Assembly: GCA_963745675.1 (NCBI GenBank)
Contig: CAVUYM010000027.1
Coordinates: 248,001 to 312,000, forward strand
DNA from: JAUIIK01 sp963745675
Lineage (GTDB): Bacteria; Chloroflexota; Chloroflexia; Thermomicrobiales; CFX8
Length of the DNA: 64,000 nt
Direction of reading: 5' to 3'
Below the pieces are notes generated by a model. It had not been told where the DNA came from and made no database searches. It was given only the letters and a program-made list of their open reading frames with translations. Of this stretch, positions 9,051 to 17,680 are shown piece by piece (the first letter of the stretch is position 1; each line of letters opens with the position of its first letter). The translations under genes and the position numbers were made by a program.

Positions 9051-10271
9051 ATGGCTGACGATCTGAGGATGGCACTGGTGGAACTGCTTGACAAGGCGCA
9101 GATGGAGGGTGATGTTGATTTTCTGCGCGAGGGAGTACGCGTGCTCAGCCAGACGCTGATGGAACTGGAAGTGAGGCAGCACGTTGGCGCCGAGCGCTAT
9201 GAACGCACCGCGAGCCGGTCAGGTCAGCGCAATGGGTACCGCGAACGGCGTTGGGACACACGCGTCGGCACGATCGATCTGCAGGTGCCACGGGTGCGGG
9301 AGGGCGGCTTCATCCCCAGCCTGCTCGATCCACGCAAACGGGCGGAACGGGCATTGGTGGCGGTGATCCAGGAAGCCTATGTGCACGGGGTATCGACCCG
9401 GAAGGTCGATGATCTCGTCCAGGCACTGGGGATCGAGGGCATTAGCAAGAGTCAGGTCAGTCGCTTGTGTCAGGAACTGGATGCCGAGGTGGAACGATTT
9501 CGGAATCGCCCACTCACGGGGAGCTATCCTTACGTCTGGCTGGATGCAACCTATCTCAAGGTGCGCGAGCATGGCCGGGTCGTTTCGATGGCAGTGGTAC
9601 TAGCGATCGGCGTGCATGAGACGGGAGTGCGCGAGGTATTGGGATTGGAAGTCGGGCCGAGCGAGGATGGCGCGTTCTGGCTCTCGTTTCTGAGAGGTTT
9701 AGTTGCGCGTGGGCTTGGTGGCGTGCAGTTCGTCGTCAGTGATGCCCATGAGGGGCTCAAAAGCGCAATCGCTGCCGTGCTACACGGCGCAACCTGGCAA
9801 CGTTGCCGGGTGCACTTCATCCGCAATGCACTGGCCCTTGTTCCGAAGCGCGCCGGCCAGCTCGTTGCGGCCACCATCCGCACCGTCTTTGCCCAGCCGG
9901 ATCCGGACAGTGCCCGTGAGCAGTGGAGGCGAGTTGCCGATGGGTTTCGGGCACCGTATTCGAAACTAGCAACATTGATGGATGAGGCGGAAAACGAGGT
10001 TCTGGCCTATCTCGGTTTCCCCTCCCGTCACTGGCGCCAACTGTGGTCGACCAATCCTCTGGAACGGCTGAACAAAGAGCTCAAACGTCGTACCAACGTC
10101 GTTGGGATCTTTCCAAACCGGGATGCTGTCATCCGGCTCGTCGGGATGATCCTGGCCGAACAGCACGATGAATGGCAGGTCGGCCGACGCTACTTCAGTG
10201 CCGAGTCGCTGGCTGAACTGGAGACACCTGATGCCGCACCGCAACCGCCAGCGCTGGCGGTTGCGAACTAA
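9051..10271 (+). CDS. IS256-family (Mutator-type) transposase
   Basis: A 406-residue DDE transposase. The catalytic triad is visible as Asp in VWLDATYLK, Asp in VVSDAHEGL and Glu in STNPLERLNKE; the CRVHFIRN motif, typical of the Mutator/IS256 group, lies between the second and third. An N-terminal helical DNA-binding region precedes (MADDLRMALVELLDKAQ; RSGQRNGYRER). The ATG at 9051 is preferred over an in-frame upstream start at 9000 because family members begin near MADD. No frameshift, so probably functional. Confidence 0.95.
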   Translation: MADDLRMALVELLDKAQMEGDVDFLREGVRVLSQTLMELEVRQHVGAERYERTASRSGQRNGYRERRWDTRVGTIDLQVPRVREGGFIPSLLDPRKRAERALVAVIQEAYVHGVSTRKVDDLVQALGIEGISKSQVSRLCQELDAEVERFRNRPLTGSYPYVWLDATYLKVREHGRVVSMAVVLAIGVHETGVREVLGLEVGPSEDGAFWLSFLRGLVARGLGGVQFVVSDAHEGLKSAIAAVLHGATWQRCRVHFIRNALALVPKRAGQLVAATIRTVFAQPDPDSAREQWRRVADGFRAPYSKLATLMDEAENEVLAYLGFPSRHWRQLWSTNPLERLNKELKRRTNVVGIFPNRDAVIRLVGMILAEQHDEWQVGRRYFSAESLAELETPDAAPQPPALAVAN

Positions 10272-10298
10272 CGGGAACGCAACGATGAGAACGACCAG

Positions 10299-10326
10299 CC
10301 TATTTACACACTTGACGGGACTCTAA
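10299..10326 (-). repeat. Right terminal inverted repeat of the IS256-type element
   Basis: Read on the minus strand it begins TTAGAGTCCCGTCAAG and continues GTGTGTAAATAGG, the partner of the left end. Confidence 0.8.
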
Positions 10327-10335
10327 CTCGCGGTG
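10327..10335 (+). repeat. Right target-site duplication of the IS element
   Basis: CTCGCGGTG, identical to 8930-8938. It restores the reading frame of the interrupted gene when the element is removed. Confidence 0.85.
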
Positions 10336-10695
10336 TTGACGGGCGGACTAATGACGTCCACGTCAAGCGCCTTTGCGAAGAACGACAAACCCAGGAAGGT
10401 CAAATGCGATAGTCGTGGCTGCAGTGACTATATCGAAGTAGGTGACACGGTTGTGTTTTCGTTTCAGATCGCACCAAACGATAGCGCTAGATGTGTTTGG
10501 ACGTTCGTTGCAGAGCAAGTGGTTCCACCAACTGAAACAGAAGATGGTTCTGCTACTGGGGTTGTTTTTGACGCCAAGCTCAAGCCAGCTTCAAGCGAGC
10601 AGACCTGTGTGCTACCTCCACCTGGAGTTAGCACGAGAATCTTCTACTGGGTAAGGTGATGACGTCACCGCCTTAGGAGACAAAGTGCAAATTCA

Positions 10696-10723
10696 ACAGC
10701 GCCCCGTAACCGGGGGACGCTGT
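10696..10723 (+). terminator. Strong hairpin after the interrupted secreted-protein gene
   Basis: ACAGCG with CCCCG pairs to CGGGG and CGCTGT with a two-base bulge and a TAAC loop. It lies 37 bases after the stop at 10659. No T-run follows (GTGTGT), so termination is plausible but not certain. Confidence 0.45.
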
Positions 10724-10872
10724 GTGTGTCGGGCTGATTTCAGTATCAGGCAAAGGCACTTGTGGATGGTACCTTTGATTGATGGGCGTAATTCCTCAAA
10801 GCATCCGGGCTGAGAATGCGCTCGCGGCTCGACTGGCAGATTCGACTTCCGAGCCCATTCCAATCTACATTT

Positions 10873-10912
10873 GCCCGATACCACCCTTCCTCAGGTTGGG
10901 GTGGTGTCGGGC
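10873..10912. repeat. 14-bp stem inverted repeat with a 12-base loop
   Basis: GCCCGATACCACCC (10873-10886) faces GGGTGGTGTCGGGC (10899-10912), pairing along all 14 positions with a single G-T wobble. It stands alone in non-coding DNA 25 bases before the right tRNA-Gly-like repeat. It could be a terminator lacking a T-tract, an integration-related structure or a relic of another element. Confidence 0.6.
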
Positions 10913-10937
10913 ATTATGCGTTCGCACGGGAAACCAT

Positions 10938-10982
10938 TCCGTTACCCACTCTCACAGGCCCGTTTTCCGCATAGAGAAGGGC
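10938..10982 (+). repeat. Diverged copy of the tRNA-Gly 3' end and terminator (right copy)
   Basis: It matches 6761-6805 at 36 of 45 positions, including 17 identical bases in a row. The terminator stem is damaged here and the T-run is missing, so this is the decayed copy. It marks the right edge of the accessory patch. Confidence 0.6.
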
Positions 10983-11300
10983 TTCGTTGATGCCCGGCGC
11001 TGCGCGATTTAGGGTTGGACTGATGCAACCGCATATAACGACGCCGCTAAACATCCAGGATCGACTCCGGAGCTATCCGAAAAAAGGGCGATCAAGCGAC
11101 GCTCAATTGCTGGCAATCCGCGTTGGAATAAGCGAGAAGAATTCGAAGAGTCTTTATCAAGTCACACCCAGTTTTGACTTGGCGGACCTCATGTTGCTCT
11201 GAACTCTCACGGTTCAACAAGGTCGGAATGTTCGATTGGAACCGGTTGCGAGGCGCGTTCCCGACCACCCTGAAGCTAAGCTGCAATCCCAACGCGTTGG
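10983..11300. other. Intergenic stretch between the accessory patch and tRNA-Ala
   Basis: Short frames exist but none has a convincing start, composition or family motif. I see nothing else in it. Confidence 0.45.
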
Positions 11301-11330
11301 TTGGCCAATCGCCCATACACGGTGTATTCT
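11301..11330 (+). promoter_or_regulatory. Candidate promoter of tRNA-Ala
   Basis: TTGGCC (11301-11306) and TATTCT (11325-11330) with an 18-base spacer, ending 11 bases before the tRNA. Confidence 0.5.
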
Positions 11331-11341
11331 TCAAGCGTCTG

Positions 11342-11416
<75 letters not shown>

Positions 11417-11417
<1 letters not shown>

Positions 11418-11444
11418 AACGCGACTCGAATTGGTCGCGTTTTT
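11417..11444 (+). terminator. Rho-independent terminator of tRNA-Ala
   Basis: Perfect 9-bp stem AAACGCGAC (11417-11425) with GTCGCGTTT (11434-11442), an eight-base loop, and the T-run continuing to 11444. Confidence 0.85.
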
Positions 11445-11554
11445 GCATTAACGAGAAATCGCGCGGCCTGCAGACGCCGCGCGATCTATCAAGGAATCTG
11501 ATTACGTCGCCGGCGAAGGTCGCAAGTTCCGTGGTGGGTGGGGTATCCCGCCCA

Positions 11555-13459
11555 TCATCCTTCCCACCGCGAGGCGCATCGCTCGCAATCACCCCTTCCG
11601 GCCGGTGGTAGGTCATCGGGCCAATGAGCTTCGGCTGCGGTCGTGGCGTATCGAACAGTTCTTCCAGTTCTTCGCCGGAGATCGTCTCTCGATCCATCAG
11701 TAGCATCGAAATCATGTCGAGCGTCTCGATATGCTGTCTTCAGGATCGACGTTGCTAGCTCGTAGGCTTCATCGATGAGCCGGCGAATTTCTTTGTCGAT
11801 CTCGAAGGCGATCTCGTCACTGTAGTTGCGTTGATCGTTGATCTCACGTCCGAGAAAGACGAGTTCGTCCTTCTTCCCAAGTGCGAGCGGACCGAGTTTA
11901 TCGCTCATGCCATACTCAGTGACCATTTTTCGGGCTAGCCCACTGGCGCGTTCGATGTCGTTCGATGCCCCGGTGCTGATTTCGCTGAAGATCAACTCTT
12001 CGGCAACACGCCCGCCCATCATGTAGGCCAACGTATCCTCAAACTGCGATTTCGTCCAGAAAGCTCGATCCTCACCTGGAACGATGCGGGTGTAGCCGCC
12101 CGCCATTCCGCGAGCGATGATCGACACTTTGTGTACCGGATCCGCGTTCGGGAGTTCGCGCGCAACAAGTGCGTGGCCTGCCTCATGGTAGGCCGTCATC
12201 AGCCGTTCTCGGTCGGATATGACCCGGCTCTTGCGCTGCGGACCTGAGATCACCCGGTCTATAGCTTCATTCAACTCTTCCCGGCCGACCGTCTTTTTGT
12301 TTCTACGCGCCGCCAGAATCGCCGCTTCGTTGACCAGGTTTTCGAGATCCGCGCCGGAGAATCCCGGCGTTTCCCGGGCTAGCGTCTCCAGGTTGATGTC
12401 CTCTTCAAGAGGCTTACCGCGCGTATGAACCTCAAGCACTTCGAGGCGGCCACGAATGTCGGGCCGATCTAGAACTACCTGACGATCGAAGCGGCCCGGG
12501 CGCAATAGCGCAGGGTCGAGCACATCTGGACGGTTTGTCGCTGCAACGACGATGACATTGGTCGTACTATCGAAGCCATCCATCTCGACGAGAATCTGAT
12601 TCAACGTCTGCTCGCGCTCGTCATGGCTACCACCCAGTCCAGCACCACGCTGTCGACCAACGGCATCTATCTCGTCAATGAAGACGATACAGGGCGCATT
12701 GCGCTTTGCCTGGTCAAAAAGATCTCGGACACGAGACGCGCCAACACCAACGAACATTTCAACGAATTCAGATCCTGAGATGCTGAAGAACGGCACACCC
12801 GCTTCACCTGCAACGGCTCTTGCGAGCAACGTCTTACCCGTTCCGGGCGGTCCAACGAGCAGAACTCCACTCGGAATCCTGGCGCCCAGCGCCGCGAACT
12901 TCTCCGGAAACTTCAGGAACTCAACAACTTCAGCCAGCTCTTCTTTTGGCTCAACCGCGCCGGCCACATCACCAAACGATACCGAAGGCTTATTTCCCGT
13001 AAACATCCGAGCCCGGCTTTTACCGAAGGAAATTGCTTGGTTGTTGTTTCCCTGTGCCTGGCGCATCATGAAGATCACGATACCGACGATGAGGAGAATT
13101 GGCAGCACGAATGTAAGGATGCCGATCCAGTTACCCCATGAGCTGGCCTTATTGACTTTGATCCGAACATCGTCGGCGGTTATGCCGTAAAAGTCCAGTG
13201 CTCCGTACAGATCCACGTTGCCGTCGAAGCGGGCCTTATCGGTTTGATCGCCATTCTTGTAATAGACGGTTACTTCGTTCGATCCGTCAGTCGTCTCCAA
13301 CCGATCGACTTGGCCGCTGCTGATTGCCGCCGCAACCTCGTCCATGCCGATCTGGCGATCGCTGCTGCCACGATTGATGAAGGTAACCCAGAGAGCTATA
13401 ACGGCGATGATCAAGATGATCCAGACGAAGCCGTTACGCAGCCACTTGTTGTCTGTCAT
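11555..13459 (-). CDS. ftsH: ATP-dependent zinc metalloprotease FtsH, frameshifted near the C-terminus
   Basis: Membrane-anchored AAA+ protease that degrades misfolded membrane proteins and regulators. Two membrane helices (about 10-28 and 112-132) flank an external segment. The AAA domain has Walker A GPPGTGKT (203-210) and Walker B IVFIDEID (258-265), followed by the HEAGH zinc motif (425-429). The ATG at 13459 follows an AAGAGGA site. Around 11730 one base appears to be missing: the deposited frame becomes arginine-rich, while the neighbouring frame continues normally (LDMISMLLMDRETISGEELEELF). That corrected frame has no stop before the tRNA-Ala region, so the true 3' end, probably near 11490-11560, is uncertain. 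It follows tilS and hpt, as in many bacteria. Confidence 0.92.
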   Translation of the reverse strand: MTDNKWLRNGFVWIILIIAVIALWVTFINRGSSDRQIGMDEVAAAISSGQVDRLETTDGSNEVTVYYKNGDQTDKARFDGNVDLYGALDFYGITADDVRIKVNKASSWGNWIGILTFVLPILLIVGIVIFMMRQAQGNNNQAISFGKSRARMFTGNKPSVSFGDVAGAVEPKEELAEVVEFLKFPEKFAALGARIPSGVLLVGPPGTGKTLLARAVAGEAGVPFFSISGSEFVEMFVGVGASRVRDLFDQAKRNAPCIVFIDEIDAVGRQRGAGLGGSHDEREQTLNQILVEMDGFDSTTNVIVVAATNRPDVLDPALLRPGRFDRQVVLDRPDIRGRLEVLEVHTRGKPLEEDINLETLARETPGFSGADLENLVNEAAILAARRNKKTVGREELNEAIDRVISGPQRKSRVISDRERLMTAYHEAGHALVARELPNADPVHKVSIIARGMAGGYTRIVPGEDRAFWTKSQFEDTLAYMMGGRVAEELIFSEISTGASNDIERASGLARKMVTEYGMSDKLGPLALGKKDELVFLGREINDQRNYSDEIAFEIDKEIRRLIDEAYELATSILKTAYRDARHDFDATDGSRDDLRRRTGRTVRYATTAAEAHWPDDLPPAGRGDCERCASRWEG

Positions 13460-13548
13460 AAGATATCCTCTTTAGTTGAGAAGTCTGGTTCTTTCACATT
13501 GCGAGTACTTCTTGTGTATCGATGGAACTGGGATACGTTATTGGGTGG

Positions 13549-13557
13549 ATTATATCA
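13549..13557 (-). promoter_or_regulatory. Extended -10 element upstream of ftsH
   Basis: On the minus strand the sequence reads TGATATAAT, a perfect TATAAT with the TG extension, about 90 bases before the ftsH start. No good -35 box is seen, which fits an extended -10 promoter. Confidence 0.5.
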
Positions 13558-13594
13558 GCGAAATTGGCGCGATCATTCGGGTATTGGCAGTACA

Positions 13595-14134
13595 TTAGTC
13601 TGACTGGGTCACCGCGATGTACGGCAAATTTCTGTATTTGCCTGCCACGTCCAGCCCAAAGCCCACGACAAACTCGTCTTCGATTTCAAATCCAACCCAG
13701 TCCGGGTTGGTTCCGGAAGCTCTCGCTTGAGGTTTTCTGAGCAGCGAGACGACTCGAACGTCGCTCGGATCTCGCTCTTTCAGCATCCTCAGCAAATACT
13801 TCAACGTGGTCCCAGAGTCGACGATATCCTCGACGATCAGAACGCTCTTTCCTGCTATGTCAGAGTCGAGATCCTTGAGAATCTTGACCGCGCCGGTCGA
13901 AACGGTACCGTCGCCATAGCTCGATACCGCCATGAATTCAAAGCGCACATCGGAAGGCATTTTCCGAGCCAGATCCGCCATAAACATCACGGCTCCATTG
14001 AGCACACCGACAAGAATCGGCGTTTCATGGCCGTAGTGCCGGCTGATCTCCACCGCGAGTTCGGCTATGCGAGCTTGTATCACCTGTTCGCTCAACAACA
14101 CCTTCAGACGAACTCCGCCGTGTTCTTCGCTCAT
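13595..14134 (-). CDS. hpt: Hypoxanthine phosphoribosyltransferase
   Basis: A 179-residue purine-salvage enzyme that makes IMP (and usually GMP) from the base and PRPP. The PRPP-binding loop is VLIVEDIVDSGTTL (about 98-111), and the flexible-loop region has SSYGDGT. Length and order of motifs match the family. The ATG overlaps the tilS stop by four bases (ATGA), so translation is coupled. tilS-hpt-ftsH is a conserved bacterial cluster. Intact. Confidence 0.95.
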   Translation of the reverse strand: MSEEHGGVRLKVLLSEQVIQARIAELAVEISRHYGHETPILVGVLNGAVMFMADLARKMPSDVRFEFMAVSSYGDGTVSTGAVKILKDLDSDIAGKSVLIVEDIVDSGTTLKYLLRMLKERDPSDVRVVSLLRKPQARASGTNPDWVGFEIEDEFVVGFGLDVAGKYRNLPYIAVTQSD

Positions 14135-15178
14135 TTGGCCCTTTTCTTACATCGATACTCGATCACGATGTCATCTCGTTCTATGGTTGCCACGATTCCG
14201 TACGGCATCTCGATTATTCCACCGACTTTGCCCTCCGCCGCACCCAGGACGGCCTCAATACGTTCCTGCGTCAGTTCACGGTGGTCTTCGGGAATCATCT
14301 CCACAATTGCGGCACGCACAATCCTCGAAGCGATCGCTCTTTCTTCACGGGCAAGAAGACTCTTTGTGATGCGTCTCGAATCGCCCGATAGCCGCACGAG
14401 ACTTGCTGCCATCTGAACAGCCAGCCGATCCAACACTTCAGCGTCCTCCCGAGCGTGATTGACAGATCGAACAAGGCCGTCGGAAAAACCCGGATCTAGC
14501 TCCTGCAGTTCCGGGATGATGCGATGACGCAGGCGATTGCGTCGAAACGCGACATCTTCGTTGCTAGGATCTTCGATATGCTCGAGTTTCAGAATTGTCA
14601 AAACTTCGACCAGCTGGGCTCTCGAAATGTTGAGTAACGGCCGCAGAAGATTAATTCGGCCGGCAGACGTCTCCAACGCTTGTGTCTTGCGCATTCCCGC
14701 GGCAGCAATCGATGCTGAGCCGGAGAGCAATCGCAACAGGATCGTTTCGACCTGATCATCTTTTGTGTGAGCGGTGACGACTGTGTCGATCATGAGACGC
14801 TGTGCCAGAGCGGAAATCGACGAATAGCGCCGCTTGCGCAGACTGGCCTCAGTCCCACCCACGCTGGCATCTTCTTCTTCGAGGAGACTCAACTGTACGA
14901 AGGGGAAACCAAACGCGCTGGCGACGGTCGCGACAAAGCGTCCATCGCGGTCGGAATTCTCCCGAACGCGATGATCGACTTGCACGACGACGAACGGACC
15001 CGACGCGTCCTGCCGACGCCGCTATGGCCGCCGTCGCCAAAAGTGCCGTGGAATCCGCTCCGCCAGAACAGGCGAGCAGCACCGCTTCGTTCCACCCACC
15101 AACCAGTGCCCGATAGGCAGCGGTACGGCGTACTGGGGCGTACTGGCGGCGGTCGATCACGACGGAATGGTCACTCAT
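14131..15178 (-). CDS. tilS: tRNA(Ile)-lysidine synthetase TilS, one frameshift
   Basis: Attaches lysine to C34 of the CAU-anticodon isoleucine tRNA. The N-terminal part (15178 down to about 15005) carries the PP-loop SGGADST. At about 15005 the frame changes, and the second part continues as FVVVQVDHRVRE, then HTKDDQVETILLRLL and DPSNEDVAFRRNRLRH, all typical of TilS. The C-terminal third is less conserved, as in the family. One indel in a G+C-rich run explains the break; the gene is essential, so sequence error is likely. Stop overlaps the hpt start. Confidence 0.9.
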
Positions 15179-15224
15179 CGAGGGGAACTCCGCGCCTGTG
15201 CGGTATCGCGATATCAGTGCAATG

Positions 15225-15296
15225 TGCCGACGGTTGGACTTGAACCAACGACCTAGGGCTTATGAATCCCTTGCTCTACCTCTGAGCTACGCCGGC
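15225..15296 (-). tRNA. tRNA-Met (anticodon CAT)
   Basis: A 72-base cloverleaf on the minus strand starting GCCGGCGTAGCTCAG. The anticodon loop TTCATAA gives CAT. The first acceptor pair G1-C72 is intact, so this is not the initiator type, which has an unpaired position 1. An isoleucine tRNA modified by TilS also has CAT; the acceptor and D-arm look more like elongator Met, but the distinction is not absolute. CCA is not encoded. Confidence 0.9.
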
Positions 15297-15308
15297 ATGG
15301 CAGCACAA

Positions 15309-15337
15309 AGCCTACAACCGATGATTGCACTCTTCAA
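15309..15337 (-). promoter_or_regulatory. Candidate promoter of tRNA-Met
   Basis: On the minus strand TTGAAG and TAGGCT are separated by 17 bases, and the -10 box ends 12 bases before the tRNA. Confidence 0.55.
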
Positions 15338-15434
15338 GATAATCGCCCCTGAAACTTACTCGGGTACAATCGATAGACATCGGCGGGAACTCTTATCGAT
15401 AGATATGTAGGACAAGGAATAGGGATCGTTACCG

Positions 15435-17634
15435 GTGTCAAATGCTCAAGCCATCGAGTCAGAACTGCTTGGTCCGCTCAATCCCGAGCAACGCACAGCT
15501 GTCACGTCCGTCGACGGTCCGCTGCTCATCGTAGCTGGACCCGGAAGCGGTAAGACCCGGGTTCTTACCGTTCGCATCGCCTATCTCATACAGGATCGCC
15601 GGGTGGCACCGTGGAACATCCTGGCTCTCACATTCACCAACAAAGCCGCCAGAGAGATGAAAGAACGTGTGGAAGGGCTTGTCGGCGAGCGCGCCCGTTG
15701 GGTGACGATGGGAACCTTTCATTCGTTCTCGGCACGGGTGCTTCGTCAGTATGGCGGTGAGATCGGAATCGATCCCAACTTCGTCATTTACGATTCCGCC
15801 GACCAGAATGGCGTTATCAAATCGGTTATGGACGAACTGGACATCAGCAACCGCCAGTTCAATCCCGCGTTCGATCCTCGCCACAATCTCCGGTTCAAAG
15901 AGCAAGAATATCGATCCGGATACCTACGCAGCGGGCCGTCGGATCATACTGGGAAGAAATCGTAGCCAGGGTGTACCCACGCTATCAGGAAACGTTGCGC
16001 CGTCGAAATGCGCTAGATTTCGACGATCTCTTAACCGACGCGCTCAAGCTCATTCGAAGTTCCGATTCCACCCGTATCGCCCTCCAGGAGCGCTATCTCT
16101 ACGTTCTTGTCGACGAATACCAGGACACCAACCACCTCCAGTATCTCCTCGTCAATGAACTTACCAAGGAGCACCGCAATCTCTGTGTCGTGGGAGATCC
16201 AGATCAATCGATCTATGGATGGCGAGCGGCTGATATTCGCAATATTCTCAATTTCCGCAACGACTATCCCGATTCGGGCGAGGTACATCTGGAAGAGAAC
16301 TATCGCTCGACCCCGGAAATACTAAAAGCTGCCGACGCCGTCATTTCGGACAATACCCAGCGCATCGATCGCACGCTACGCACGTCGCGAGCGTCCGGCA
16401 GCAAGATCATCGTGCGCGAATCGCTCGACGAATACTATGAAGCCAGATTCATCATTGAAGAGATAGTCCGGCTCCAGCGCGAAAGCGATTATTCCGGCAG
16501 CGACATGGCCGTCCTCTATCGCACGAACGCGCAGAGCCGCACGATCGAAGAAACCTTCATCCGGGCGGGCATTCCCTATCAACTCGTTGGAGGTACACGA
16601 TTCTATGAGCGGCGCGAGATCAAGGACGTCATGTCGTTGTTGCGCCTCGTTCTCAATCCGAATGACAGCCTTGTCATTCGAGAGAGTAATCGGCGCTTTT
16701 CCCCTGGGACAGGGTATCGGCGCAAAGACGCTTGCCGATATCGAGTCATGGTGCAGGTTGACAGGTCGTGGGCTGGGCGACGCGCTGGGCTTGTTGGGAG
16801 AACCTGGTGGTCCTATGGTCGCTTCCCGAGCCGTCACCTTGCTGGCGAACGTTACCTCCACGCTCGATCGGTTGCGCGTTGACGCGAAGACGATGGCGTT
16901 GAGCCGGTTCTTCGACCTGGCGATCGAGGAATCGGGCTACCAGTCTCTCTTTACAGATAGCGATCCAGAGATGATGGATCGTTGGGAGAACCTGTTGCAA
17001 CTCCGTGCGACGATGGAGCCGTTCGACGCCATCGACGATGAAGATCGGTTGATGCTCTTCCTCCAGGAGATCGCGCTCGTATCCGACCAGGACCAGATGG
17101 TGGATGACAACGACCGCGTGACGTTGATCACTCTCCATGCCGTCAAGGGTCTCGAATTCAAAGTTGTCTTCATCACCGGTGTCGAGGACGGATTGATTCC
17201 GCATGCGCGTTCGATCACCGAGAATCCAGATTCCCTCGAAGAGGAGCGACGCCTATTTTATGTCGGCATCACACGAGCAGAGGACCATCTCTACATCACC
17301 CACGCGGCGCGCCGCAGCCGCTTCGGTTATGCCGACATGTCGATACCGTCCCAATTCCTCTCGGCCATACCTGAGAGTTTGCGGGACGATCCGCCCATTC
17401 GGTCGTCACCGGAACGCACGGCCCGAAAGCGCGTCCTGACACCTGATTGCTGGGGCAACGGCAGTTGAGACACCGAAATACAATGCAGGGCAGCGAGTTT
17501 TTCACAGCAAGTTCGGTGATGGAGTCATCTCATCTATTACTGAAAAGCCGGGCGATCAGGAGTTGGTGGTCGATTTCGTTCGCCACGGTCAGAAGCGGCT
17601 CCTCGCTAGCTTCGCAAACCTGATAACAGATTAG
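15435..17634 (+). CDS. pcrA: ATP-dependent DNA helicase PcrA/UvrD, several frameshifts
   Basis: Superfamily 1A helicase for nucleotide-excision repair and replication-fork processing. The locus begins with GTG at 15435 (LNPEQRTAVTSVDGPLLIVAG, then GPGSGKT as Walker A). Later blocks are FDDLL, VDEYQDTN (Walker B), GDPDQSIYGWRAA, LEENYRST, VTLITLHAVKGLEFKVVF and EERRLFYVGITRAED. Frame breaks occur near 15910-15965, near 16675 and near 17450. The C-terminal tudor-like tail (AGQRVFHSKFGDGVI) is read in a last frame that stops at 17634. All seven helicase motifs are there across frames, so the gene is probably intact in the organism. It is divergent from tRNA-Met and followed by ppdK 46 bases later. 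Confidence 0.92.
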
Positions 17635-17680
17635 TTAGAAACGGCATGAGATCGCCAGAATCGTCATCGGAGAGGAAAAG

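Larger units (their letters stand above)
8939..10326 (+). mobile_element. Complete IS256-family insertion sequence, 1388 bp
   Basis: The element is delimited by imperfect terminal inverted repeats (8939-8967 and 10299-10326) and by exact 9-bp target duplications on both sides. It carries one intact transposase gene. The exact direct repeats and intact gene suggest a fairly recent insertion that may still be mobile. Confidence 0.88.
8858..10659 (+). pseudogene. Small secreted protein gene split by an IS256-type insertion
   Basis: If the IS and one target copy are removed, 8858-8938 joins 10336-10659 in frame and gives a 134-residue protein. It starts with TTG at 8858, five bases after GGGAGAG. 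The N-terminus is a textbook signal peptide: basic segment RNHRAASR, hydrophobic LLFVVLALAV continuing across the join, and SAFA before KNDK as a signal peptidase site. The insertion falls after residue 27, inside the hydrophobic core. The mature part (about 90 residues) has four cysteines and many acidic and Ser/Thr residues; I do not recognise it. A GTG inside the right target copy (10333) could start a version with no signal peptide. Confidence 0.7.

Noticed and set aside
15225..15296. Initiator tRNA-fMet
   Set aside because: The first acceptor base pair is intact (G-C), unlike bacterial initiators, so elongator Met (or less likely the lysidine-modified Ile tRNA) is the better call.
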